From an uncultured Bacilli bacterium (GTDB lineage: Bacteria; Bacillota_I; Bacilli_A; RF39; UBA660), in contig CAJTZY010000002.1 of NCBI GenBank assembly GCA_910584085.1, forward strand, positions 78,265-142,264: a stretch of 64,000 nucleotides of DNA. The letters run 5' to 3'. The notes below the pieces were generated by a model. The model saw nothing but the letters and a program-made list of their open reading frames with translations. It was not told the DNA's origin and searched no databases. Shown here piece by piece: positions 6,975 through 13,761 of this stretch. The translations under genes and the position numbers were made by a program. Each line of letters opens with the position of its first letter. Position 1 is the first letter of the stretch.

Positions 6975-7805
6975 ATGAATAATGTATATAAATCAGAAGA
7001 AGAATTTTTAAAAAATTACAATTCAGATGATTTTGAAAAATTATCTATGACAGCTGATATATTAATATTTAGTGTATCTAGTGAAGAAAGTGATAATTAC
7101 AGGAAGACTGATAAAAAGAAAATGAGTATATTACTTGTAAAGAGAAATAATTATCCTTTTAAGGATAAATGGTGCTTGCCAGGTGGTTTCGTAGATATAA
7201 ACGAGGATTTAGATGATGCACCTGTTAGAATACTTAAAAGGGAAACTAATATAGATAATATATATCTTGAACAATTATATACATTTGGTGATACTAAAAG
7301 GGATCCACGTATGAGAGTTGTATCTACTTCTTATATTGCTCTTATAGATAAAAATAGATTGGATAAGAATATAAGTGGTGATTCTTCATGGTTTGATATA
7401 GCGCTTTTAGAAGAAAAGGATAATATCGTTGATATAGTTTTAGATAATGGCCGTGAAACAATTAAGTTTACTATAGAGAAGATATTAAGGGAAAAAACTA
7501 CTGATAGATATTCATTTAAAGTACTTGAAAATAAATCTTTGGCTTTTGATCATCCTATTGTTATATTATCTGGAATAGAAAGACTAAAGAATAAAATAGA
7601 GTATACTGATATAGTATTTAATATGATGCCAGAGTTATTTACTTTAGGTGAACTTCAACAGGTTTATGAAGTAATTCTTGGTAAAAAATTATTAGATCCA
7701 GCTTTTAGAAGAATAATTGCAAATAAAGTTGAGAAAACTAAGAAAATGAAAACAGGTGGAGGACATCGGCCATCCGCACTCTTTAAATATAAAAATAATT
7801 TATGA
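6975..7805 (+). CDS. NrtR-like Nudix regulator of NAD metabolism
   Basis: This 276-residue protein has an N-terminal Nudix domain (residues ~25-150) and a C-terminal winged-helix domain ('ELFTLGELQQVYEVILGKKL' followed by a basic segment ending GGGHRPSALFKYK). This is the layout of NrtR, a repressor that senses ADP-ribose or related NAD products. The Nudix box is degenerate: where active enzymes have REUxEE, this protein has R85-I-L-K-R-E90, losing two metal-binding glutamates. It is therefore probably a sensor and not a hydrolase. No NAD biosynthesis genes are adjacent, so its targets lie elsewhere. It is the first chromosomal gene after the integrative element. Confidence 0.8.
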   Translation: MNNVYKSEEEFLKNYNSDDFEKLSMTADILIFSVSSEESDNYRKTDKKKMSILLVKRNNYPFKDKWCLPGGFVDINEDLDDAPVRILKRETNIDNIYLEQLYTFGDTKRDPRMRVVSTSYIALIDKNRLDKNISGDSSWFDIALLEEKDNIVDIVLDNGRETIKFTIEKILREKTTDRYSFKVLENKSLAFDHPIVILSGIERLKNKIEYTDIVFNMMPELFTLGELQQVYEVILGKKLLDPAFRRIIANKVEKTKKMKTGGGHRPSALFKYKNNL

Positions 7806-7839
7806 GAGATTAACTTTTCTTTTGATTGTGGGTGAAAGC

Positions 7840-8319
7840 ATGAAAGTAACACATGAATTTGGCCCCTTTTATGATGAACATTCTAAAATATTAATATTAG
7901 GTAGTATTCCATCACCAAAATCTAGAGAACTTGGGTTTTATTATATGCACCCTCAAAACAGATTTTGGAGTGTTTTATCTCATATATTTGGTGAGGATAT
8001 TCCAGTTACAATAATAGATAAGAAGAAATTTTTAAAAAGACATAATATTGCTTTATGGGATGTTTTAGAGTCTTGTGAAATAGAAGGTGCGAGTGATAGT
8101 AGTATAAAGGATCCAATACCTAATGATATTGAAAAAATATTAAAATCATCAAAGATAGAAAAAATTTATACAACAGGCATGACTGCTTATAAACTTTATA
8201 ATAAATATATATTTAAAAGTGTAGGAATTGATGCAATTTGTTTACCTTCTACTTCAAGTGCGAACGCTAAAATGAATTTTGATTCATTAGTTTACGAATA
8301 TAAAAAAATATTAGATTGA
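7840..8319 (+). CDS. Hypoxanthine/deoxyinosine DNA glycosylase (uracil-DNA glycosylase superfamily)
   Basis: This 159-residue protein has the motifs of the family-6 (HDG) branch of the UDG superfamily: 'LILGSIPSPKSRE' at ~18-30 and 'YYMHPQNRFW' with Asn40, the expected catalytic-loop asparagine. It removes deaminated bases such as hypoxanthine from DNA and starts base-excision repair. The ATG at 7840 follows GGGTGAAAG. A longer in-frame start at 7756 lies inside the upstream gene and has no ribosome site. The last codons and the stop form the left arm and loop of the terminator, and this tail is also repeated in the second toxin-antitoxin unit. Confidence 0.85.
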   Translation: MKVTHEFGPFYDEHSKILILGSIPSPKSRELGFYYMHPQNRFWSVLSHIFGEDIPVTIIDKKKFLKRHNIALWDVLESCEIEGASDSSIKDPIPNDIEKILKSSKIEKIYTTGMTAYKLYNKYIFKSVGIDAICLPSTSSANAKMNFDSLVYEYKKILD

Positions 8320-8333
8320 ATTCTAATATTTTT
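8307..8333 (+). terminator. Terminator overlapping the glycosylase stop codon
   Basis: AATATTAG (8307-8314) pairs with CTAATATT (8323-8330), followed by TTT. The stop codon lies in the loop. A copy with one G-T pair, AATATTGG/CTAATATT, occurs at 8694-8717 at the start of the second repeat unit. Confidence 0.75.
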
Positions 8334-8344
8334 AGTATGTTCGC

Positions 8345-8373
8345 TTGTATATCACTTGCACCTATAGTATAAT
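8345..8373 (+). promoter_or_regulatory. Toxin promoter, unit 1
   Basis: TTGTAT (8345-8350), a 17-base spacer and TATAAT (8368-8373) make a good sigma-A promoter with a start near 8380. It is identical in unit 2. Confidence 0.8.
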
Positions 8374-8403
8374 GTATATGGAATATCAGTTGTTGAGTGT
8401 CTG

Positions 8404-8427
8404 CCTTCCAACTTAAATGTTAGGAGG
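8404..8427 (+). promoter_or_regulatory. Hairpin sequestering the toxin ribosome site, unit 1
   Basis: CCTTCCAAC (8404-8412) can pair with GTTAGGAGG (8419-8427), which contains the Shine-Dalgarno core. Eight of nine positions pair, one as G-U. Unit 2 has different sequence here (8789-8813) but can also pair around its AGGGAGGAGG. Sequestered ribosome sites are typical of type I toxin mRNAs. Confidence 0.55.
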
Positions 8428-8434
8428 TGATAAG

Positions 8435-8527
8435 ATGAAAAAAAGAATTTTCATTATAAAAATTCTAAGATACATCGCTATCATTTTACTACTTCTTATC
8501 ACAATGATAATAGTAATAAAAAAATGA
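8435..8527 (+). CDS. Putative type I toxin: 30-residue hydrophobic peptide, copy 1
   Basis: The peptide is basic at both ends (MKKR... ...IKK) with an uninterrupted hydrophobic core of about 18 residues (IAIILLLLITMIIVI). It is a single transmembrane helix with lysine caps, the usual form of type I toxins such as Fst, Ldr, TisB or BsrG. AGGAGGTGA lies five bases before the ATG. The gene sits under its own strong promoter, and a convergent antisense RNA begins downstream and covers its 3' end. The paralogue at 8823 keeps the length, the terminal lysines and the core hydrophobicity with many substitutions, which supports selection on the peptide. No exact family is recognised; toxicity is inferred from architecture. 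Confidence 0.75.
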   Translation: MKKRIFIIKILRYIAIILLLLITMIIVIKK

Positions 8528-8640
8528 CACTTAATCTTTGCATTAAGATTAAATGTCTGAACAAATTAATTTTTGAGTAGACATTCAACATTGCAAAACT
8601 GAATGTTCCACTTTTTTATTTTATGCAGATTTCTCTTGAC
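8518..8640 (-). ncRNA. Putative antisense antitoxin RNA, copy 1
   Basis: On the minus strand, TTGACA (8670-8675), 17 bases and TAAGAT (8647-8652) form a strong promoter that starts RNA near 8640. The RNA would end at a stem made by 8545-8557 and 8526-8538, followed by seven U (8524-8518). That stem is fully paired on the minus strand because a G-U pair replaces the C-A mismatch of the plus strand, so it is built to terminate leftward transcription. The ~120-nt RNA covers the toxin stop codon and 3' untranslated region, including the toxin terminator hairpin, as in Fst/RNAII or BsrG/SR4 systems. Confidence 0.75.
8581..8617 (+). terminator. Toxin mRNA terminator, unit 1
   Basis: ACATTCA (8581-8587) pairs with TGAATGT (8600-8606), and six T follow at 8612-8617. 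The loop sequence is identical in the second unit, as expected for a loop used in sense-antisense contact. Confidence 0.65.
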
Positions 8641-8646
8641 ATATTC

Positions 8647-8675
8647 ATCTTAACATAATTTGTACTATTTGTCAA
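8647..8675 (-). promoter_or_regulatory. Antisense RNA promoter, unit 1
   Basis: Read on the minus strand this is TTGACA-17-TAAGAT. A further TTGACA on the plus strand at 8636-8641 forms an inverted repeat with the -35 box. Confidence 0.75.
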
Positions 8676-8731
8676 ACATAATATAAACAAAAAAATATTG
8701 GATTGAAGTCTAATATTTTTAGTATGTTCGC

Positions 8732-8760
8732 TTGTATATCACTTGCACCTATAGTATAAT
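8732..8760 (+). promoter_or_regulatory. Toxin promoter, unit 2
   Basis: TTGTAT (8732-8737), 17 bases, TATAAT (8755-8760), the same as in unit 1. Confidence 0.8.
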
Positions 8761-8822
8761 GTATATGGAATATCAGTTGTTGAGTGTCTACCAAATCTCT
8801 TATAGGGAGGAGGTTGATAAAA

Positions 8823-8915
8823 ATGAAAGCTAAGACTTTTATTGTGAAAGTTTTAAAGCTCATTGCTATCATTTTATTTCTCCTAATCATTATGATAGTA
8901 GTAATAAAAAAATGA
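8823..8915 (+). CDS. Putative type I toxin: 30-residue hydrophobic peptide, copy 2
   Basis: The peptide starts MKAKTFIVKVLKLIAIILFL and ends in VVIKK, with one membrane-spanning core. It is aligned without gaps to copy 1: same length, same Lys-rich ends, same IAIIL centre, with conservative changes elsewhere. A strong ribosome site AGGGAGGAGG (8804-8813) precedes the ATG, and part of it can be paired with upstream bases. The downstream antisense RNA has its own terminator stem with a changed sequence, so each toxin probably has a matched antitoxin. Toxicity is inferred. Confidence 0.75.
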   Translation: MKAKTFIVKVLKLIAIILFLLIIMIVVIKK

Positions 8916-9023
8916 CACTTAATTCAATATTGAATTAAATGTCTCTTTGATTAATCATGGTAGACATTCAACATTGCAAAACTGAATGTTCCACTTTTTT
9001 ATTATATGCAAGTTTTCCTTGAC
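8906..9023 (-). ncRNA. Putative antisense antitoxin RNA, copy 2
   Basis: The minus-strand promoter TTGACA (9053-9058), 17 bases, TAAGAT (9030-9035) starts an RNA near 9023. It would end at the stem 8931-8943/8914-8926 and the seven-U run 8912-8906. The stem differs in sequence from copy 1 (core TTAATTCA/TGAATTAA instead of TTAATCTT/AAGATTAA) but stays paired, a compensatory change that supports a real RNA structure. Confidence 0.75.
8964..9001 (+). terminator. Toxin mRNA terminator, unit 2
   Basis: ACATTCA (8964-8970) with TGAATGT (8983-8989), then a T run from 8995. Confidence 0.65.
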
Positions 9024-9029
9024 ATATTC

Positions 9030-9058
9030 ATCTTAACATAATTTGTACTATTTGTCAA
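9030..9058 (-). promoter_or_regulatory. Antisense RNA promoter, unit 2
   Basis: TTGACA-17-TAAGAT on the minus strand, identical to unit 1. Confidence 0.75.
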
Positions 9059-9144
9059 ACATAATATGCAAACAAAAAAATAAGATTTTGCCATAAATTT
9101 TTCATATATTTGATAATTATGATATAATAATCCTGGTGATGTTT

Positions 9145-11286
9145 ATGCCAGAGTTACTTGCTCCAGTTGGAAATATGGAATGTTTAAGAGCAGCAATAAA
9201 TGCAGGTTGTGATGCAGTTTATATGGCTGGTAGGAATTTTGGTGCTAGAAGTTTTGCTGGTAATTTTTCACATGATGAGTTAATAACTGCTGTAAATACT
9301 TGTCATTTATACGGTGTAAAAGTGTATATAACTGTAAATACACTAATACTTGACACAGAAGTTGATAGATTTATGGATTATATCGATTTTATACATAAGA
9401 TAGGTGTAGATGCCGTTATAATGCAGGACATTGGAATGATAGATTTAGTTAGAAAAACTTATCCTAATTTAGAAATACATGCCTCAACACAGATGCACAT
9501 TCATAATTTAGAAGGTGTTAAATTATGTGAGAAGCTTGGAATAAAGAGAGTAGTTCTTGCACGTGAAACTCCTATAGAGCTAGTTAATGAAATAAAAAAG
9601 AATACTAATCTAGAAATTGAAATATTTATTCATGGTGCCCTTTGTATGAGTTATTCTGGTGAGTGTTTGATGAGCGCACTTATAGGAAATAGAAGTGGAA
9701 ATCGTGGAACATGTGCCCAAAGTTGTAGACAATCTTATAGTTTAGAAATAGATGGAAAACTTGTAGAAAAGGATAAATATTTACTTAGTACTAAGGATTT
9801 AAATACACTAGAAAATATCCATGAATTAATAGATATGGGTATTCATAGTTTAAAAATTGAGGGTAGAATGAAAAGGTCAGAATATGTGTATTTAGTTACA
9901 AGTATATATAGAAGAGCAATTGATAATTATAAAAATTATGGCGAAACTAAAATAACTGATACAGATATTAAAAATATAAAGAAAATATTTAATAGGCAAT
10001 TTACTAAAGGGTTTCTATTTAATGAAGAAAATGATTTATATGTAAATACTTATAGACCAAATCATATGGGAATTAATATAGGAGAGGTAATAGATTATAA
10101 AAATGGAAAAGTTACTATTAAACTTAGTGATGATTTAAATATAAATGATGGAATTAGAATAATAGGGTGTAAGGATTTTGGTTTTAATGTAACAGTAATG
10201 TATAAAAATGGTAACATGATTGAGTTTGCTAGAAAGAGTGATATAGTAACTATACCTATAAAAGAAAAAGTAGATTGTAAAAGTGAGGTAGTAAAAACTA
10301 CTGATTTTAGAGAGTTAAAAGATATAGCAGAAAAAATTAGGATTAATAAAAGAATTAATATAAATATTAAATGCGTACTTAAAATAGGTGAACCTATAAA
10401 ATTAATATTAGATGATGGCGTAAATGTTATAGAAGATATTAGTGACTATATTGTAGAGGGCGCTATTAAAAATGAAACAACAGCTGATATGGTTTATGAG
10501 CAAATCAATAGATTAGGAGATACAATTTATAAACTTGATAATTTTGAGATAATAAAAGATGAGTGCATATTTATTCCAATATCTAAGTTAAATGAGTTAA
10601 GAAGAAAAGTTATACACACTTTAAATGAAAAAAGAATGTACAAAACAAATTATAAAAAGTCTAATTATGAGATATGTGTGGATAACTTTAAAAGGGAATG
10701 CAAAAAGACTGTACAAATAAGTACTTATGAACAATATTTAAATATTTTAGATAAGTTTGACACAATATATGTGGATAACTACTCTTTATTTAATAAATTA
10801 GATGACAAAAGGTGTGTATTAAAACTAAATAGAGTAATCGAACATTTAAAAGATTATGATATGAGGCTATTAGTTAGTGAGCTTGGTAGTGTTTATAAAT
10901 ATAAAGATATAGATACTGATTTCTCACTTAACGTTACTAATTCATATAGTGTTGCTTTTTTGCACAGTATTGGTGTAAATAAGGTTACATTATCTTGTGA
11001 ATTAAATTACAAACAAATAAAAAAATTAGTAAGTGCTTATGAAAATAGATATAATAAGCATCCAAATCTGGAAGTTATAGTAGAAGCTAATGTAGAAGCT
11101 ATGATTTCTAAATATAATATGTTAAAAAAATATAATAAAAAAAGTGGATATTTAATTGATAGATTTGGTAATAAGTATAAAATTGTAGTTTGCGATGGAC
11201 TTATGCACATATATGACTATAAAAGAAGAAAATTAGAAGAAAACTACTTTGAAATAGGCATTAATAATACTCGTATAAATTTATAA
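9145..11286 (+). CDS. U32 peptidase-family protein, RlhA-like (RNA hydroxylation)
   Basis: This is a 713-residue protein. The N-terminal U32 domain starts 'MPELLAPVGNMECLRAAINA' and carries the four cysteines that bind an iron-sulfur site: two in 'LCMSYSGEC' and two in 'GTCAQSCRQ'. The C-terminal half matches the extension (DUF3656 type) of E. coli RlhA. Proteins of this group act in hydroxylation of 23S rRNA or tRNA uridines using prephenate-derived chemistry, despite the peptidase name. The ATG at 9145 is six bases after GGTG; in-frame GTG and ATG codons slightly upstream overlap that ribosome site. RlhA versus a TrhP-like role cannot be settled by eye. Confidence 0.8.
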   Translation: MPELLAPVGNMECLRAAINAGCDAVYMAGRNFGARSFAGNFSHDELITAVNTCHLYGVKVYITVNTLILDTEVDRFMDYIDFIHKIGVDAVIMQDIGMIDLVRKTYPNLEIHASTQMHIHNLEGVKLCEKLGIKRVVLARETPIELVNEIKKNTNLEIEIFIHGALCMSYSGECLMSALIGNRSGNRGTCAQSCRQSYSLEIDGKLVEKDKYLLSTKDLNTLENIHELIDMGIHSLKIEGRMKRSEYVYLVTSIYRRAIDNYKNYGETKITDTDIKNIKKIFNRQFTKGFLFNEENDLYVNTYRPNHMGINIGEVIDYKNGKVTIKLSDDLNINDGIRIIGCKDFGFNVTVMYKNGNMIEFARKSDIVTIPIKEKVDCKSEVVKTTDFRELKDIAEKIRINKRININIKCVLKIGEPIKLILDDGVNVIEDISDYIVEGAIKNETTADMVYEQINRLGDTIYKLDNFEIIKDECIFIPISKLNELRRKVIHTLNEKRMYKTNYKKSNYEICVDNFKRECKKTVQISTYEQYLNILDKFDTIYVDNYSLFNKLDDKRCVLKLNRVIEHLKDYDMRLLVSELGSVYKYKDIDTDFSLNVTNSYSVAFLHSIGVNKVTLSCELNYKQIKKLVSAYENRYNKHPNLEVIVEANVEAMISKYNMLKKYNKKSGYLIDRFGNKYKIVVCDGLMHIYDYKRRKLEENYFEIGINNTRINL

Positions 11287-11288
11287 GG

Positions 11289-11311
11289 ATAGAGTTAAAT
11301 CTCTATTTTTC
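11289..11311 (+). terminator. Terminator after the U32 gene
   Basis: ATAGAG (11289-11294) with CTCTAT (11301-11306), then four T. Confidence 0.75.
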
Positions 11312-11379
11312 TTAATATGTATTGAATTATAAAAGAATCTAGTGTATTCTTATATCAGTGGATGAAACGTAGGTGAATT

Positions 11380-13239
11380 ATGTATTATAAAATAAGTAAT
11401 GGTAGTGTTACCCTAAATGGAAACACTATATTAGAAGACATTAATTTTTACATAAAGGATAATGATAAAATAGGTATAGTGGGTAGAAATGGTAGTGGTA
11501 AAACTACACTTCTTAAAGCAATAACTGGTGAAATAGAGTTAGAAGATGGGTATTCTGATTTAAAAATAGAAAGTGTTGGAAGCTATAAATTAGGCTATGT
11601 TAAACAACAAATAGAGGATAATCTAAATGTAACAATGCTTGATTTCATAAAAGATGCTTATACTGAGATATTAAATACAGAGGAAAAATTAAAAAGAATA
11701 GAAGATTTAATGTCTAAAGAATATGCTGAAAAAGAAATAAATAAATATAATTCTTTACTTAGTTATTATGAATTTATTGGTGGATATACATATAAAAAAG
11801 AATATGAAACTGCTATAAAAAAATTTGGGTTTAGTGAGGAAGATAAAAATAAATCTTTAAGTGAATTTTCAGGTGGTGAGTTAACCAAAATATCACTAAT
11901 TAAATTACTTTTAAGTAAACCTGATTTACTTATTCTTGATGAGCCTACTAATCATCTTGATATAACGACTATTGAATGGCTAGAAGAATATTTGAAAAAT
12001 TATAGTAAAAATATAATTATAGTCAGTCACGATAGGATGTTTTTAGATAATATTTGTAATGTTATATATGATATAGAATATGGAACATTAAAAAGATATA
12101 GTGGTAATTATACCTATTTTGTTAAGAAAAAAGAGGAAGACTATTTAAAACAAGTAAAAGATTATGAGATGCAACAAAGTGAAATAAAGAGGTTGCAGAT
12201 GATTGCAGATAGATTTAGATACAAACCTAGTAAAGCAAAATCCGCAATGTCAAAATTAAAACAAATAGAGAGAATGGTCAAAATTGATAAACCAGTTAAA
12301 TCTAATACAAAAACATTTAAAGTTAATTTTAATCCTAAAGTAGATAGTTATAAAGAGGTTTTAAAAGTTAAAAATTTATCTATTGGTTATGATAAAGTAT
12401 TAAGTCAAATGTCCTTTAATGTAGAACGCGGCGATAAATTAGGCATTATTGGTATGAATGGAATAGGTAAAAGTACATTACTTAAAACTATTGTTGGAAT
12501 TAATAAGCCATTAGGTGGTAAATATGTATATGGAGATAGGGTAAATATAGGATATTTTTCTCAAAATTTAGATAATTTAAATTCTGATAATACGATATAT
12601 GAAGAAATAGATAAAGAGTTTCCTAGTATGACACCAAACGAAATTAGAAATCTTCTTGGATCATTTGAATTTGGTGGGGATGATGTATTTAAGAAAATTA
12701 GTGACTTATCTGGTGGAGAGAAAGTTAGGGTAAGTTTAGCTAAAATACTAAATAATAAACCTAATGTTTTAATACTAGATGAACCTACCAATCATTTAGA
12801 TATAATAAGTAAAGATACTATAGAAAAACTTTTAATTGATTTTAAGGGAACAGTAATCATGGTAAGCCACGATAGATATTTGATAAAAAATGTATGTGAT
12901 AAATTATTAGTATTTAATGAATCTTCAGTTGATTATTATAATTATGGTTATGAGGAATACTTAAGAGGAAATAATCAAAATAAAGTAAAAGATAATAATA
13001 TAGTTAACATAAAAAGTGAAGGAAATATTTCTTATAGAGGAAAAAGTGACACTAAAAAAAATAGAAAAAAAATAGAAAATGAAATAGAAAAACTTGAAAA
13101 TAGAGTACGTCTTTTAAATGATGAATTATTAAAAGAAGAAATATATATGGATATAAATAAATATGCACAAATACAAAAAGAAATAGAAAAATTAAATGAA
13201 GAAATAGAAACAAAAATGGAAGAGTGGTTAGGATACTGA
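11380..13239 (+). CDS. ABC-F family ATPase (ribosome-associated)
   Basis: This 619-residue protein has two ABC ATPase domains and no membrane segments. Domain 1 has GRNGSGKT, the signature SGGEL and 'LLILDEPTNHLD'. Domain 2 has GMNGIGKS, LSGGEK and 'VLILDEPTNHLD'. The linker between them is charged and helical (the P-site tRNA interaction motif region), and a Lys/Glu-rich coiled coil forms the last ~70 residues. ABC-F proteins bind the ribosomal E site and relieve stalled elongation or protect against antibiotics. The layout resembles B. subtilis YdiF/YfmR. Which subfamily, and whether it gives resistance, cannot be told from sequence alone. Confidence 0.85.
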   Translation: MYYKISNGSVTLNGNTILEDINFYIKDNDKIGIVGRNGSGKTTLLKAITGEIELEDGYSDLKIESVGSYKLGYVKQQIEDNLNVTMLDFIKDAYTEILNTEEKLKRIEDLMSKEYAEKEINKYNSLLSYYEFIGGYTYKKEYETAIKKFGFSEEDKNKSLSEFSGGELTKISLIKLLLSKPDLLILDEPTNHLDITTIEWLEEYLKNYSKNIIIVSHDRMFLDNICNVIYDIEYGTLKRYSGNYTYFVKKKEEDYLKQVKDYEMQQSEIKRLQMIADRFRYKPSKAKSAMSKLKQIERMVKIDKPVKSNTKTFKVNFNPKVDSYKEVLKVKNLSIGYDKVLSQMSFNVERGDKLGIIGMNGIGKSTLLKTIVGINKPLGGKYVYGDRVNIGYFSQNLDNLNSDNTIYEEIDKEFPSMTPNEIRNLLGSFEFGGDDVFKKISDLSGGEKVRVSLAKILNNKPNVLILDEPTNHLDIISKDTIEKLLIDFKGTVIMVSHDRYLIKNVCDKLLVFNESSVDYYNYGYEEYLRGNNQNKVKDNNIVNIKSEGNISYRGKSDTKKNRKKIENEIEKLENRVRLLNDELLKEEIYMDINKYAQIQKEIEKLNEEIETKMEEWLGY

Positions 13240-13329
13240 TAGTTATTGTTAATTAAATTAAGATGTTTTTTGTTATATGTGATATAATAAGTTTATAAAT
13301 ATAATATTATTTGGAGTGTGATTATTTTT

Positions 13330-13761
13330 ATGAAAGAATTATTAATTAAATACAAAGAAATAATTAATTATTTAATATTTGGCGTTTTAACTACATTAAT
13401 TAGTTTAATTACTTATTATGCTTTAACTTTTACAATGTTAAATCCAAATTCAAGTATTGAACTACAAATAGCCAATATTATTTCATGGTGTGTGGGAGTA
13501 TTATTTGCATATTTTACAAATAGAAAATTTGTATTTAATAGTAAAAATAATGATAGATTAAAAGAATTTATTACCTTTACTGGTGCTAGAGTAACAACAT
13601 TAATTTTAGATATGTTAATTATGTTTATATTTGTAACTACTCTTAAATTTAACGATAAAATATTTAAGTTAATAAGTCAAGTACTTGTAGTTATTGGAAA
13701 TTATATACTAAGTAAGTTAATTGTATTTAAAAGGAGTAATCATGAAAAAAATAATAGATAA
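13330..13761 (+). CDS. GtrA/GtcA-family membrane protein (lipid-linked sugar flippase)
   Basis: This is a 143-residue protein with four hydrophobic segments and the family pattern 'YLIFGVLTTLISLITYY' in helix 1 and 'FTNRKFVFNS' after helix 2. GtrA/GtcA proteins are thought to flip undecaprenyl-phosphate-linked sugars across the membrane. It forms a compact cassette with an integral GT-C enzyme and a DPM1-like transferase, the three activities needed to decorate a wall polymer. The ATG at 13330 is preferred over the GTG at 13318, which is too close to GGAG. The next gene starts 20 bases before its stop. Confidence 0.8.
   Translation: MKELLIKYKEIINYLIFGVLTTLISLITYYALTFTMLNPNSSIELQIANIISWCVGVLFAYFTNRKFVFNSKNNDRLKEFITFTGARVTTLILDMLIMFIFVTTLKFNDKIFKLISQVLVVIGNYILSKLIVFKRSNHEKNNR

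Larger units (their letters stand above)
8307..8693 (+). repeat. Tandem repeat unit 1 (toxin-antitoxin unit)
   Basis: First of two adjacent ~385-bp direct repeats. Each contains terminator stem, toxin promoter, hydrophobic peptide gene, antisense terminator, toxin terminator and antisense promoter in the same order. Promoters and terminators are nearly identical between the copies, while the coding sequence, Shine-Dalgarno hairpin and antisense-terminator stem have diverged. Confidence 0.9.
8694..9076 (+). repeat. Tandem repeat unit 2 (toxin-antitoxin unit)
   Basis: Second copy of the ~385-bp unit. Corresponding sites are offset by 383-387 bases, for example the toxin -35 at 8345 and 8732 and the antisense -35 at 8670 and 9053. 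Similarity stops at about 9076, shortly before the U32 peptidase gene. Confidence 0.9.

Noticed and set aside
8636..8668. Plus-strand promoter starting with TTGACA at 8636
   Set aside because: No -10 element lies at 16-18 bases; nearby CATAAT and TACTAT are 12 and 21 bases away. The minus-strand reading is far better.
8307..9076. Repeats considered as a CRISPR array
   Set aside because: Only two ~385-bp copies exist, each with promoters and a conserved frame. There are no short repeats with regular unique spacers and no cas genes.
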